The notes under the pieces: generated by a model | Database searches by the model: none | Seen by the model: only the letters and a program-made list of their open reading frames with translations | What the model was told of the DNA's origin: nothing | Position numbers and translations under genes: made by a program | In this document: positions 27,878 to 40,634 of the stretch, piece after piece | How the letters are laid out: each line of letters opens with the position of its first letter | Numbering within the stretch: position 1 is the first letter of the stretch | DNA from: Lingula anatina | Taxonomy: Eukaryota > Brachiopoda > Lingulata > Lingulida > Lingulidae | Assembly (NCBI RefSeq): GCF_001039355.2 | Contig: NW_019774291.1 | Coordinates: 375,276-439,275, forward strand | DNA: 64,000 nt | Direction of reading: 5' to 3'

Positions 27878-28563
27878 TCAGGGTCTAGGAAAGCGGTCCC
27901 AATGTGCCTCTCCACCTAAAAGAGTCATGGAAGGCGGGTATGGCGGTCTCTGGGAGCTGTGGGACATGTAGTGGTAGAGAGGAGGCGCCGGATGGTTTCC
28001 CGCTGCGGCATAAAAACCCGGGGGTGATCCACCAGGTGAGTACGTGTTGCCTTGGCTACTTGGGTTGTTCTGTAGCTCGAACCTGTGCTGATGCTGGGCT
28101 TGGGACATTGGAGGGAGGCCATAAGGGTACTTGTCTGTTGAATAATGGCTGGGCGGGGAGTTCTCTGCTTTGACTTGCGTTCCAGGAGAGACATTGTCAT
28201 TTGTGTCTGCAGCATAGTTTCTGGGTATTGCGCTGTTGCCGGCATTTGGAATGTTTCCGTTGTTATGGAGATCTGTATCCACGGAGATAGGTTGATAATT
28301 GACGGACGTGGACACGCGATACGTGCTCATCCAATTTGGTGACGTCGTAGATGGGGCACCGCCGTACGCAGATGACGGATTGTTGTGTGCTGGGACATTG
28401 TTCACCACTGGATGTTGGCTGCCATGGTGACGGTGTTGCGCATGCCCATTAGGAGGTAAATACTGATCAAGCTCTGCCTCGTCAAAGTGATCGATGTTTC
28501 CGATGACATCGTCTCTAAACTCACCAAGATCCACGCGACTGAAGTCTATAGGTTGACTTTGAC
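27878..28563 (-). CDS. SoxE: SoxE copy 1, exon 3 (transactivation domains, stop)
   Basis: The acceptor is a T-run then CAG at 28566-28564. The split Gly codon is followed by [15 protein letters not shown], the conserved start of the SoxE middle transactivation domain with the acidic helix [14 protein letters not shown]. Further on come VKAENSPP, Gln/Pro/Ser-rich sequence, the C-terminal SQRPPYPP motif and the final HWDRFPRP. The stop is TGA at 27880-27878. The retained HW and terminal RP match the ends of vertebrate SoxE proteins. Confidence 0.95.
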
Positions 28564-31500
28564 CTGAAAAAAAGCGTTTATGTCGGGTTTAGATTATGCT
28601 TGGTATAATTTACTAGGACACACCCCACTCGAGCCACAGGTTATGTCTTGAGTGCACACTTCACAGTCAAACTTGATTTTCACAAATCAACTCGAAGCGC
28701 TGGCCTGCATTTGTTTTCAGTTGTCATTTCAAATAATACTTATTAGTTTTAACGCCAAATACAACGTGGCCGAGAACGCCTTAGTGAAGTTAAGAACGTG
28801 AAAAACTGTTAACGAGAAAGACAGATTATTAAACGCATGGACCTTTTTCGCACATAAGGACTTTTTTGCGTATTTCAAATTATATGTCACATACGCAATA
28901 CTAAATACAAAGATGGATTTTTAGACCTTTTATCTAAATAAAACTTCTCAAAATCCGTCTTACCAGCTAAATGCCTCAAGTGAGCCAGTTTGTTTTGCGT
29001 TCCTGTTTGCTCGTGCTGGTTGGGTGTGGCGGGTGGGGTAGGGGGTCCACGCACGGCACAGCCGTTTAACATGCACGATTCCCCTTCACTGATGGATGAA
29101 CTTGGTGACGATGTGTCTCGTAGAGTTTTAAATATGACAGCGTTGGACAAGCTGGACGAACTGTCGTTGCTATTGTTGTTGTTGGATTCCCCCGATCCAG
29201 ATGCTCCTTTCATTGGTTTTCTTCTACGAGGTTGGTACTTGTACTCGGGGAAATCTTTCTTGTGTTTCTGTCTCAGTCTCTCTGCTTCTTCGACGAACGG
29301 TTTCTTCTCACCTTCGCTAAGCATTCTACAAAAAGAGGGACAGGTACTTCGTTATACAAATGTAAAATTCTTATGTGGAGATTTTTTACAAACGTACGTA
29401 ATATTCAAATCCCGCAAAACCGATCTGAAGATTGTTGGGAAATTAAGAGCACTCTTTAACAAGATAACATAAATCGTTCAGAAAAGCGTGAAACTGTCTT
29501 CTGCATGTAATTACAAAGAAAAATGGTTAATTTACAATGCTGTTTAAACATCAGTATCTGTTTATTTAATGAACCATGCTATCTTAGCATAAAATATAAT
29601 CAATCACGTTAGAAGAGAAATCGACAGTGATGTATATCTCATCACTTCTTTAGAATTAAAATTCATTTGTCATGCAACTTCTGCCTAATGCTACCATTAC
29701 ACGACAAGAACAGACGCGTCGAAGCGTTGGTGGTTTTCAATTTATTATGACAGTGTTGTGTGCTGAATAGTTTGTTTTTTTTTTTTTTCGTTGCTTATAG
29801 GACAAGGCGCAACAACATTTTTCACAGTAGATCAAAGCTTTTCAGCATCAAGCTGTACATGGAACTATTTGCAAAAATGAAGATGCGTCTCGTCATGGCA
29901 TAATCATAATTTCAACTGAATCTCAACATTTGCCGTTGCCATCGGGTGCATGCTTTAAGACTAACAATAATAAACAGTTACCGCATATCTTTACACTTGT
30001 CAGTTGCCCTCTAATAAGCCTGTTTAATAATAATGACATAGCGTTTGGATCTGGGACGTTTGCTTTGTAACAAGTAGCAGGGTTAGCGTGTCAAGTCTAA
30101 TAGGTGAAGTATAATGTCCCAGTCGTCTTCAGACCGGAATATGACCCCGTTAACTTCAATAAAAAAGTATAGTCGGATAGGATAGGAGTAAGAGTCAATG
30201 TTTTTTACATAACACAGTACTAACAGTAGGGAGTGGACGGAATCCTGCGACAGATATTCCACCAAAACAAGATTAAAATCTTAAACATCTGATAGGTTGG
30301 TCTGTCCGAGATCAACTGCACTGTCTCACCATTACCGTGAACCCAATGACCTTCGAAGATTCGCGCGTCAAGTTTCAATTGTTACTCAATTGCTGTCCAT
30401 GCTCTGATAAAAAAATTAACCATTTGACACAATCCGTGGCTAAAGTTGATGTTCCAGTGAAATGAAGACACCAGCCCTCAACAAGCCGCCTAATACGTTG
30501 GGAATGAATATTATCCACCGGTCAACCCTATCAGTTGCAATGGCTTTGACGGTCGCGTTATCAGGCGACTTCTTGCACCATTGCCTTTCAATATGACCGT
30601 ACTAAATGACTCTAAAGGTCCTTTGAACGAGAACATGAGCCTCCACCACTTACATTATATATGACTGTAATCAAAATCAACCTAAAGCCCAGAAGGAATA
30701 GAATTTCACGGTTTTCCGTAGTACGTGGTTCTCCACCCTATCGCGTCTTCGAAGATGCGGGCTTCGATTTAATTTGGATCATTTAGAAACGTAACATTCG
30801 TAAATCACTAACAGACAGACTAAATGTGTGTCAGGCAGCGGCATGTTGAGCAGACGATCAGAAGATGTGGTTTTCCGAAGGTGGCTGCCGTCCCGGACAC
30901 TGTGGTCTCCGTTCTCACTCCCACTATTTTCTTGTTTACATGTGTCTGTTTTTCTACACGTGTATGTCGGTCTCGTACCGGTTCCAGGGGTAGGTAGTAT
31001 CCTCTCGTTCAACTTCTAAATTTCCTCCCCCTTTTCAATAATTCTGTTCTTATGATAAATAAACGGGTGTCAACGTGTTTTCTTACTTTTAAAGTGTCTT
31101 TATCTCTTCGGAGAAAAAAAGCTAAATCATTAACACCAATCGTCTTAAAATTCATGATTATTATAAAGTAATTGCTCGGCGCCTCCTTTTTTACGCTGCG
31201 CTCTGCATCTTCTCAAAGACATTTCCTTTAATGTAACAGGCGAGTAATAATTCCTGAGAACCCCCGCGCTTCCTGAGGATTGATCTGGGGAGTATGATGG
31301 ATCATTTTAGCCAGATGTGGTCCACAAAATGGAGCTGAGAGGGGAAATGGTTGTCCATTTACTCACAACTATCTGGAACTGCTTATGGCAAACGGGACCA
31401 TAACGCCAAAGCGTGGTTAAGTTTCAGCTCTTTTAAGTTTGCGATAATGTTGGAAGAAATAAAAATTAGAGGAGGAACTGGCGTCTTGAATATGAATGAA

Positions 31501-32924
31501 AATCTGGTTACTTATCACTGAGATCTTTTATGGAATATTGTGGTTTGTAAAACAAGTGAGCGGAATCACAAAATGTTGGCAAAAAGCGACGTGGATCTTT
31601 TTTTGTTTACAATTGTTTACACATGTGAGTTCATAAAAAGAATTGAAGTAAAAGGTTGAATAGCAAGTGATATTTTATTACACAGTAGCAATACAACATT
31701 CACTGATTTAACTCGTAATTGTAATTTATAAAATTGAATATGAAATACTTTGTTAATTGGAATTACCATTTGGCAAGGTGTTATATTACTCTCTACTGTG
31801 TTTGATCCTAATTTTTCATTCTTTTTTTGTATTCATTTTTACTCTTATTTTTTAACTCAATATAGGATGGTATGCTTGAACAATTTATGTTTCAGAAGAC
31901 ATTAGAAACAATTCGTGTTTTCAGGTCCGTCTTTCGGTGTTTTCATACATGTGTGAGGGGAGTGCAACCTATTATACTGCCCAGATGTTTTTGTAATTTG
32001 TGCTTTCACAAGTGGTCCAGTTATTAGAAAGTGAAATGTGGGTGTCCAAACTGTAACAATACCATAAAACCGATGTTATTACTGCCGGAGGATAGTGCCC
32101 AGGTCGTTCCAAGATATTATTAGTCATTTAATCCAAAGGGTTGCCGGAGAAGCCCACGTCTTTTCACCCCAACACTGAAAATGAGATGCAGTCTCCGAGA
32201 TGTTAACTCCCGCATCCGTTGTATACAGCAATTTCCTAAGTTAAATTTACAGAGTGGCTTACTCATATTGTGTTGCAAATATTCAAACTGAAGTGTCTGA
32301 TTCGCTATTGACTGAACTTGTTATACAGCGTGCCCATTTACATTTGCAGATCCTATGCTACTTTGATGATCCTCTACTCGTTTTTTTCCCTTCCTCTTTT
32401 TTAAATCGGTATCTTATAAAAGGCACACAAAATATAATAAAAAGTGTTATGTGTTTTAGCACGAACTTGAGCAATTCTGTCAAACCTGTATTCGTGTGTA
32501 TATATGTATGTATGTACATTTGTGTAACGTAGGAGATGGCGGCACTACGATTTAAGTTAACAAAATGATGCATGTCGACGTAAGACGCGCTCAGCTTTGT
32601 GGCTGCCTAATTAACAAGGCGGCGACCTGCGGAAAAGACGACAACAAAAATCAATCTTTTTTCCTCTTTGAAAGCAGGAAGTCCAAGACGCACGTTTCAC
32701 CAACTACTTGTACACTCACACCTGTACACAACTAGTTTGGAGGAGTTAATAAGAGAAGGCGTGCTTTTAAGATTAATTGCAAGCTCTGTTGGATGAGGTA
32801 GTTCACACGAAGAAAACTTCAAACGAAGTATGCGTTGTGATTTCAAGTGCTTTTCTCACTTAAGAAGGACGGGGTGATGTTTTGAAGACCAGCACCTTGA
32901 TAAAATACCCCCCCCCCCCCTCCC

Positions 32925-32967
<43 letters not shown>

Positions 32968-33443
32968 CATGCAGGTAGCACGTGACATGACGACTTCTGG
33001 CCACAGCCTGCCATAAGAATGATTGCATTAAAATCAATAACGTATCATATCCTAACAACTTACCTCCATAACTTGCCTAGAGTTTTGCTCAACTCTGCGT
33101 TGTGAAGATGTGGGTACTGGTCGGCCAGCCTTCTTCTTGCTGCCTGGGCCCACACCATGAAGGCATTCATAGGTCTCTTAATGTGCGGCTTGCGTTTGTC
33201 TGATCCCGGCCCACGGGTTGGCATGGGCACCAGAGACCAGTCGTAGCCCTTTAGAACAGACGCTACTGCTTGCTGTATGTCTGTTGATAACTCATCACTG
33301 CTATTGCTTGTACTACTCTGCTTTGGATCATCACTGGATTTAGTCGGCATTTTGGCAGTGGCAGGAAAGTTTTCCGAATCTGACTCCCTTTCGCTCTCTC
33401 TGCCCGAGTCTGATGTGGGGGAAGACATGCTTGCGTGCTCCAT
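27878..33443 (-). CDS. SoxE: SoxE (Sox8/9/10-class) HMG-box transcription factor, copy 1 (whole gene, 3 exons)
   Basis: The three exons are 33443-33064, 28964-29325 and 27878-28563, joined by GT-AG introns of 3738 and 400 bp, giving 475 residues, in the usual SoxE range. Domains in order: an acidic/serine-rich N-terminus; the SoxE dimerisation segment (about 52-76, with [12 protein letters not shown]); an HMG box (about 87-163, with [11 protein letters not shown], and YKYQPRRRK at its end); a Ser/Asn linker; GPPTPPATP (about 220-228); the middle transactivation domain (about 252-290, QPIDFSRVD to LDQYLPPNG); a VKAE sumoylation-type site (K379); and a C-terminal transactivation region with SQRPPYPP (451-458), ending HWDRFPRP. 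Family knowledge: SoxE proteins bind the DNA minor groove at AACAAWG-like sites in the nucleus, often as dimers, and act in gonad, neural/glial and skeletal-type differentiation. The start is the ATG at 33443; the GTG just before it in frame is not a plausible start. Nothing is broken. Confidence 0.96.
28564..28963 (-). other. SoxE copy 1 intron 2 (400 bp, phase 1)
   Basis: GTAAGA donor and TTTTTTTCAG acceptor. Reading through the donor from exon 2 soon meets a stop, so retention would truncate the protein before the transactivation domains. No other content was recognised. Confidence 0.9.
28964..29325 (-). CDS. SoxE: SoxE copy 1, exon 2 (rest of HMG box and linker)
   Basis: The acceptor TTTTTGTAG precedes A-ATG-CTT-AGC, which completes Arg127 and continues [18 protein letters not shown], the second half of the HMG box. 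It is followed by YKYQPRRRK, a Ser/Asn-rich linker and GPPTPPATP. The donor is AGCTG|GTAAGA at 28964/28963 and leaves phase 1. Total length to this point (742 nt) fits the phase of exon 3. Confidence 0.95.
29326..33063 (-). other. SoxE copy 1 intron 1 (3.7 kb, phase 2)
   Basis: The boundaries are GTAAGT at 33063 and TTTTTGTAG at 29326. It contains an AC microsatellite next to a C-run near the 5' end (32908-32965). I saw no coding exon of another gene in it. The short ORFs inside show no recognisable domain. Large first introns of this type in developmental genes often hold enhancers, but nothing here proves one. Confidence 0.9.
32908..32965. repeat. C-run and (AC)n microsatellite in SoxE copy 1 intron 1
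   Basis: A C-run (32908-32924, interrupted by one T) is followed by about 20 uninterrupted AC units. Confidence 0.95.
33064..33443 (-). CDS. SoxE: SoxE copy 1, exon 1 (dimerisation motif and first part of HMG box)
   Basis: The exon encodes residues 1-126 plus two bases of codon 127. It starts [14 protein letters not shown], contains the SoxE-specific dimerisation segment ([14 protein letters not shown]) and runs into the HMG box to GKLW. The donor reads TGGAG then GTAAGT (intron starts at 33063), splitting the Arg codon in phase 2. From memory, this is the intron position seen within the HMG box of vertebrate Sox8/9/10 genes. ORF continuity and splice-site consensus agree exactly. Confidence 0.95.
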
Positions 33444-33582
33444 CACTGTTCAAAGTTTTTGAACCACAAAGTCCAAGTGATTGTTAAGTGTAAACTCCTT
33501 GAGGTTACTTGTCTCTTCTTAAACTGTGACCGACTTTACTGACATCTCTCACTGGAGTGGGATTTGAAAGTAGGAACTACAC

Positions 33583-33661
33583 TGACGTATGCTAATTAGG
33601 CGGGAAGCAAGTTGAAAGACCCCGCCTCCTTTCTGCTAACTGACAGCCTGCCGCCCACTAA
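33583..33661 (-). promoter_or_regulatory. Proximal promoter module of SoxE copy 1, shared with copy 2
   Basis: Read along the gene, ATTAGCATACGTCA (33596-33583) lies 140 bp upstream of the ATG. It combines an octamer-like ATTAGCATA with a CRE-like half site ACGTCA. Further upstream are a CCGCC box (33621-33630), GCTAACTGACAGCC (plus-strand reading, 33635-33648) and CACTAA (33656-33661). Similar blocks occur in the same order upstream of copy 2. No TATA box is apparent in this copy. Factor assignments are inference. Confidence 0.6.
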
Positions 33662-34824
33662 TCATCAAAGTTAATACGAGTTGATCGGTCTTCTCATTGG
33701 GGTATTAATCAAAATATTAGTCACATGATTGAAGTGGAGCATACACGGACATGACAGGCAAGGTTTACGCGCCGCACAGCGAACCGGATGCTTTTAATTT
33801 AGTCAACAAGCAATAACAAAACAATTCCCCAGGAGCTCCACTTTTTTCGCTGCTCCTCCTGCTCTTATTCATTTGTTTCCCTGTGTGAGATTAAGTTGTA
33901 AAATAAACGCCGCCGGCTTCTGGTCGACAATATGAAATATACTTTTTAGATTTGCGGTAGAATGCAGCGTTGATTATCAACGGGGGTTCCAAATCGGTCA
34001 AAATCAAACCTGGTAAGGGACAGACGTTGCTCTTGTGGTCTGATGCTTATCAAAAGAACGAGGAGAGTTGATACGGCGGAGAGGTGGTAATAGGACTACT
34101 TTAAAACATTTAGTTTTTTCTTTATAAGAAAACCCTTTCTGGACTATGTTCATGATGACTTGTTCGTGTGTTAGACGATTTCGTTATAAATAACGAAAAT
34201 CGGTCAATCTAGTAAAGTTAATTACATAAGAGTTCATTTGATTTAACATAAAATGTGTCTGTAAACATTTTAGTGCTTTTAGTGCTTATTGTTAAATGTT
34301 TACTATGGCTCTGTAAATCGTGGGGGGGGAGGCAATTTTGAAAACAAGTCTTTGGGTATGTTTCTTGAAGCTAAATTATATTTTGTAGAAAGATCTACGA
34401 AGCAAGAGAAAGAGAGGAACTGAAAGAGAATTTTTAAAAATATTTTTCTTGAACAGTCTTGAGGATGTGGTTTATCACTAAACCTGTTAATTTTCAGAAA
34501 GGGCAAAAATTTTCAAATCAACGTTTTGGGTATTTCCCTCTCTGTCTATATTTTATTTATTTTTAATTTTATTTTATCCCTTCTCAAATTCTTTGCTAGT
34601 TGAACACATATTTTGTATTATCTGCTAATTGCTGTTTAAATTCCCTTCCTGCAGTATGAATTCCTTATATTACTGTACTTAAGTTAACTAGCAAACAAGA
34701 CCTTTTTCCTAAAAAGCGTCACCGGTCACTTAGAAGTGAGGCTGGCAATAGATAACCAAACTTAAATTCTTTTTGATGAAATGACGGACTGATTTACAGT
34801 CTCTTTCCCATATAAAGGTACATG

Positions 34825-34825
<1 letters not shown>

Positions 34826-34864
<39 letters not shown>
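34826..34864. repeat. (CT)n microsatellite
   Basis: About 19 perfect CT units. Confidence 0.95.
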
Positions 34865-34867
<3 letters not shown>

Positions 34868-35039
34868 CCAAGTCATTCATCCTCTGTACATCTTTTCCAG
34901 TGTAGGCCTACTGATGGGTCCATGCACCTATCTGAACGTTTGTAGACAGAATGACGCTAAAAGAGCTACACAAAATAGCGTGATGTGAATTTTCAACTAC
35001 GTTTACAAAGTATTATCATCAAAAATGTAAAAAGGAGAT

Positions 35040-35405
35040 CGGATCACACCCCCTGAGATAAATCAAATGCCGGCAGATGGCGTGAGAGGCGTGGCAGGGA
35101 TCGGGTTCTTCATGGGGCACCTCATTAGCTGGTAGTGTCTTGGCCTCTAAATCACATTTGTCACGAGAGGAGTTTACGTGAGCCTCTCATGTTCAAGGTT
35201 TATAAGGCAGCTCGTCTCCCGTCTCTATCTGATTATTAATTCGTAATTTGCAAACGTGGAGCAAGTTTAGCACCTTAATCAAGTGGAAATTTAGACACCG
35301 GGGCTCGAGCGACGAGGTACTAATTATAGACCGAGCCTCCCGAGCATGTAATTGGAACCCCCACGGATTATTATTAGGATTCATACTTATTAATTATTAA
35401 TAAGT
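35040..35405. promoter_or_regulatory. Candidate enhancer block between the SoxE genes
   Basis: A complex, relatively GC-rich block in AT-rich DNA, with several TAAT/ATTA homeodomain-type cores (for example TACTAATTATAG). It ends in a 21-bp perfect palindrome ACTTATTAATTATTAATAAG(T) at 35385-35405. No ORF of note. The regulatory role is inference from composition and position. Confidence 0.25.
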
Positions 35406-37203
35406 TCAAATATGTATTTTCATTTTTAAGAGATGGATATCTGGCGGTTTCAGCATGTGGGCGTTCTCCAGGGGTGTGATATCAAGTTGGTATTTTACGA
35501 CTGTCACGTTCTTTTGTCGCCTCTACAAGTTTTTATCGCGCTTGCGAGTAGCGCGTAACATGTTTTCATGTCTTGGGAGGCGTTTTTGATCCCAGTGCAA
35601 ATTATACGGCTACTTACATGCTATTAACCTTGTAATGGTTCACTGGTTTATTCCATATAAGAATGCAATTTAGTTAAAATCGGTTTCGCCTGATGTTGCA
35701 TGAGATATTTTATTTAAAAGAAAACAACAGCAGAGAGACTTGTGAATAAACAAGATGCCAAAAGAAAAGACAGTGGCACTATATTAAGCTTGGACTGCCC
35801 TTAATTACTTGGAACGTCAAATTTTGATTTTCATTATATTCGTATGTAAATTGGTTCGAATAAGTAAATAAAGTACCAAGTGAAATCCATGACATTTCGC
35901 AGCTGCTAAATGATGGGATTGAAATGCTAAGAAATGATAGGGTTCTTGAAGGAAAATAGAAATAAAGGTGACTCTTAGTCTAAATATGAACACGGAATGT
36001 TGTTCCCTGGTTGAGCACAACTAAAAGTGGGACAATTAAGTTGTTTCAGACACATTAAGATGTCTTTTCTAAACTTGTGACTCCTCAACTGAACTATATA
36101 TATGCTCAATCAGCTGGAAAATAAACCGCGGAATGATTTGGTTCAGGTGATATTCCTACTTAGCCTAAATTTTGGCTCCTCAAATAGGGAGCACATGTGA
36201 TGGACAATTACTTTTAAAGACATGGTTACTTCGTCCGCTCTCTAAATCCACTGACCTCGGTAATAGACTCAAACTACTAGTTAAAGCAGCAAGTGGTGCC
36301 ATCATTTAGCACCCCCTTCACGCTTTAACTTTTCGCAATTTTCAATCTATATGTGATATATGGAATTCTAGTTTATGTCCCAGTTAAACTGAATTTTGAC
36401 TAAGTCTAAATATCATATATGTCTCTAAATTAGGGCTCAGGATAACCGATGAAATGTTAACAAGATTTGATACATTTGTAGGTGAAGAAATGTAAAACTT
36501 ATTGACATCATATATAAAATCGTTTATTGAATTGTGATATAAAGTGTGGCGAAATTTAGGAAGGAACTTTTAAAAACTGGACATTTTTATTTGAAATAAA
36601 AACCAAAAAAAAAAAAAGGATTTTACACACACATATCCTGACCACAGACTAACCAAATTCTTGTAGCCTGCGTGAAAAAATAAAAACGCTGATGAACGGC
36701 ATCAAAACCGTCCCTGTGCCTAATAAATTCCCCATTTCGAAGAATTTTGCACTTTGGCAAAAGTGACTCCCCGCAAAAGTGTCAAATTCATATTTATTTG
36801 CTATATCCAACTTGCGTGTAAAATACAGATATAGTAAGGCCCCGTTTAATGAGCTTAGAATGTTTAAAAACATATTAGTAATCATGTTTTTTTTTCATAG
36901 TGTGTCTGTACTCATTAGAATAAAGATGACTGTGCATTTCGTCCCTCATACCTCAGTCTTTTACATATACATCACGATATAAGCATATGTGGAGCATGCA
37001 GATCACTGCTGAGATGACTATCTTAGGAGCTGACAGGATGGGCAAGGGACTCCGATTAACATGTCTTTACGTGTCCATACTTGAGTGTCTGAGTGTATGT
37101 GCGTGTGCGTGTGTGTGTGCTTGTTTGTGCGTGTTTTTGAGAGCGAAATAGAGAGAGATCACAACTATATTAATGAAATATTTCAACTTGGTGTGACATT
37201 TAT

Positions 37204-37205
<2 letters not shown>

Positions 37206-37243
<38 letters not shown>
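37206..37243. repeat. Poly-T run (38 bp)
   Basis: Uninterrupted T tract. It could be the tail of an old retroposed copy, but no recognisable element body adjoins it. Confidence 0.95.
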
Positions 37244-37246
<3 letters not shown>

Positions 37247-39751
37247 TAATTAGTTGTATAATTTAATGAGTAACTGCTGGCACAAATTATTTCGTACACG
37301 TGGTTGTCGTTTGATGGTGGAAGAGATAATCAACAGTGGCAGGCCTACTAGTAATAATTAATAAAGATAGAAGGACAGTGTGAATACTAATGTGATCAAA
37401 TTAAGAGTTAGAGAAAAATAATGGTATTTGGCTGAGCTCATGCAAGTCGATAAAAACGTGTAATATATGTACGATGTGCACTGACATTGATTCGGCATAG
37501 CATTTTGTAGAAGTTGATTAAGGGCATCTTAACTTACACGAACGTACATTGGATAAGTCTAAATAAAGCTTTGTCTAGGGACTGTTTAAAGAAAGCAAAT
37601 TTAGAAAAAAAGAAAGAAAGGTCATTTTGAAAAGGGGAAAAATAGGCAGAAATTTCTGATTTATGATACGAATGGGAAAATATTGAAGAGATATAAAAAC
37701 AATACACCCTGTCGGAATGAGTGAGAAGCAAACAGCCTCCAGTGTATAGGGCTGACCATAACTACGTTTCAACACATTTCGTACATTTTTGGAGGAATAG
37801 AAGCTTTTAGAATATCCAAATTACACCTCATAAAATGATTTTTTATAGAAAATATGGGAGAGCAGTTAATGCCGTAGTTGTAAATGGTAAACGAGCAGAC
37901 GCATGAGAAGAGAAATGATAGCTTGGCAATTCGTTGTTTAGCTCTATGTACAAACCGAAACTGTGTTACTAAATTATTGAAAAAGATCCCAATGATCTTA
38001 TTTCATTTGATTTGCTTATTAAAGTTTCGAAAATTAAATCATAACTGAATCTGTTTTTATCTGTTTCTTATGTCCGCATTATTTAGCAGTTAAATGCATT
38101 ACTTATCAAGCGAAAATAGGTGTATTGGCACATGACGGAAAGTCAGGTGACAAGCCAGAAAAATAAACAACAAAATGAATAATTGTTTTCTTCCCCTTTT
38201 ACTGGTAATTCCGTTCGCAATTCTTTTTGATCTTAAACGGTTTTGTAATTTTTTTCAAAAATGTCACAAGACAATGAACATATTCAATTTGTCTTTCAGA
38301 CTAAAAATGAAGGATTATTTTCCATAGTCTTACATAAGTAAACACTCTTTATTTTGACATGCCGGGCCTGTTACATTAAGAAAATGAATCTTGCCCCAAG
38401 GTCCAGCTCCAGCTTGCCTGGTGAGGGAGGGGGGTGCATGCTGTAAAAAATAAATCAGGATAAGAAATGCGCTGTGAAGAAAAAAAATAGATCCGGAGAC
38501 AGAACAGCCAACAGAATTTGTTTGGTGGGATGTCTTAAAATGGTTGGCAGGCCAATGATTCGAATGACTAGATGGCACGCTGACAAACAATCAAACAAAC
38601 AGAATTGCAGACGTAAAAACAATATAAAATCAAGACACCATGACCATAATTCACTGATGATAAATATTACATAATATAAGTAAAGTAAAAGAAAATCTTA
38701 AGCCTTTTACAATTTTAAAAGCAGTGGCATCGGCATAATGCCGACTCCGCTAGAGAAACGTATCCACTTTGAAGTAGCCGGAGAAATATTGTTCAGTGGA
38801 CATTGCATGGCATGGAGAAAGATTCACACCTAATAAACGGGCACGCCATTTGCACCTGCGTGATGAATTGTTTTCAGCGCAATTGATGCAACGATCGAAA
38901 TGATATATTGAGCATTTTCAGGCATTTTGAGTTAACTAAAAGAAATTCTTCGGATTGTCATCAATTTGATCAAATATCATTTGACTTCTTAGATTTACAT
39001 ATTGTAACAATAAGATGTCTCACTATTTCAACATTTTGAGTGTTTCAGATTCAGTCTAGACATGCAAATGATCATAAGCTGGCTGCAGAAAAGCTCTGTC
39101 AAAAGGGCAGCCATTTTCTGAGATGGTGTGAAGTTTGACAGTAATAGTCACGCCGTTTTATTAATGAAAGTAGCATACAACTCCTTTGTTGTCCGAAGAC
39201 AGGAATTTTTTTTCATTTTTGCAGTCTAATGGAGGTCCTAGATAGATGATTATTCATTTTAAAACTTTGATTTTAGCTAACAAATATTATTATCAATCTT
39301 AGCTATTGTATTTTTTCAACAAACGCTCCAGCAAAATAGTTTGCACTCGGTCGTAGTATAACTGCATTACGGTATTGAAGTTTCGTGTATGAACCAATTA
39401 ATCTCTGTGGATTTAAAGCATTTAATTATCACGCATATGGCTGATTAAGCAGAATTTCAAACGCAAATGAGAGATGTGACCGATAGTTGGAAGTGTAAGC
39501 ATTCCATTGCCCATATTTTTGCACGGGATCTTTCTCCTCACGTCTTGTTCTTTGGTCTGTTACGGATTTAAATCAGACGAATATCTTCAATATGCACCAA
39601 CCTGGTGGGCCGGCGTTGTTATTCTCGGCATAAATAGGACAGCATTCTTTTAAAGGTTTAATAACATTTCGTCGTATCTCCAAATGATATTTATTAAAAT
39701 GATAATAATACATGTGTATGACCTCCATGATATTTTCACTTTCTTACCCCA

Positions 39752-39774
39752 CCTCTCTCTCTCTCTCTCTCTCT
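39752..39774. repeat. (CT)n microsatellite
   Basis: About 11 CT units. Confidence 0.9.
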
Positions 39775-40591
39775 TCCATTCCAAAGATTCAATTGGAATA
39801 ATATAGCGATAATGTAACTTTTATGACTCTCTCTTTTCCACTCTGGTTAGAAGATAGTAAGCCCGCATTTGTGAGTTCCCAACTATGTTATTTGCGTCGA
39901 ACCATGGTCCGTACTTACTAACTTCGACTCTATCAATAATTTAGAATGAGTAATTGAAACTGCTTAATATTCTTGATGATATTCAGATTGGTCTATTTGA
40001 TTTAATAGGAAAAGCTCAGCGATGGATGTTGCGTCATGCGATGGGCATCCTGCGTTCCGCAGTCTCATTTACAGGAGCTCGGCGCAAACACGCGCTCTCC
40101 CCTAGGTCTGCGTTCAAACATGTCTGGTTAAGTTACGAGCAAGAAGTGATATATAGCAGTAACCCCGCTTGATTTGACAAGTTTGTCGATAATGGCGTTA
40201 TTTTATGTCATCTTATGAGTCTGTATCCCGGATTTGACCCAGCGGGTACAGGCCTCTGAAACTTTGCTCATCACCGTGTTTTAGCCACCGTTAGCTAAGG
40301 TTTATGTCTGGTATGTATTCTACCTGAATTTGTTTTGGATCATTTTCTTTTGTAGACATGCAGAATTAAAGCATAAATTGGTTCTATATACAAATATGCA
40401 GTCACATGTAATGAATGAAAATATTCTGTATCTTTCTCGACTTTTATTGCTAACCGTAAGCATGAATAAATGTAATTGTGGTTTTGAACATATCAAAAGC
40501 TGAGCAATATGTTTTTGTAAATATCTCCGAAAAAATTAGGCAACACATACTGATAGGACGCGGCCACGGTCAATGTTAAACTTGTAACATG

Positions 40592-40596
<5 letters not shown>

Positions 40597-40631
<35 letters not shown>
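40597..40631. repeat. (CT)n microsatellite followed by AC-rich sequence
   Basis: About 17 CT units. AC-rich sequence follows to about 40,710. Confidence 0.95.

Positions 40632-40634
<3 letters not shown>

Noticed and set aside
28990-29472. 160-codon plus-strand ORF over SoxE copy 1 exon 2
   Set aside because: It is the antisense shadow of exon 2, and it runs across the exon 2 splice acceptor into intron 1 with no signal of its own.
33444-33446. GTG one codon before the ATG of SoxE copy 1 as start
   Set aside because: A near-cognate GTG next to a good ATG is not a credible eukaryotic start.
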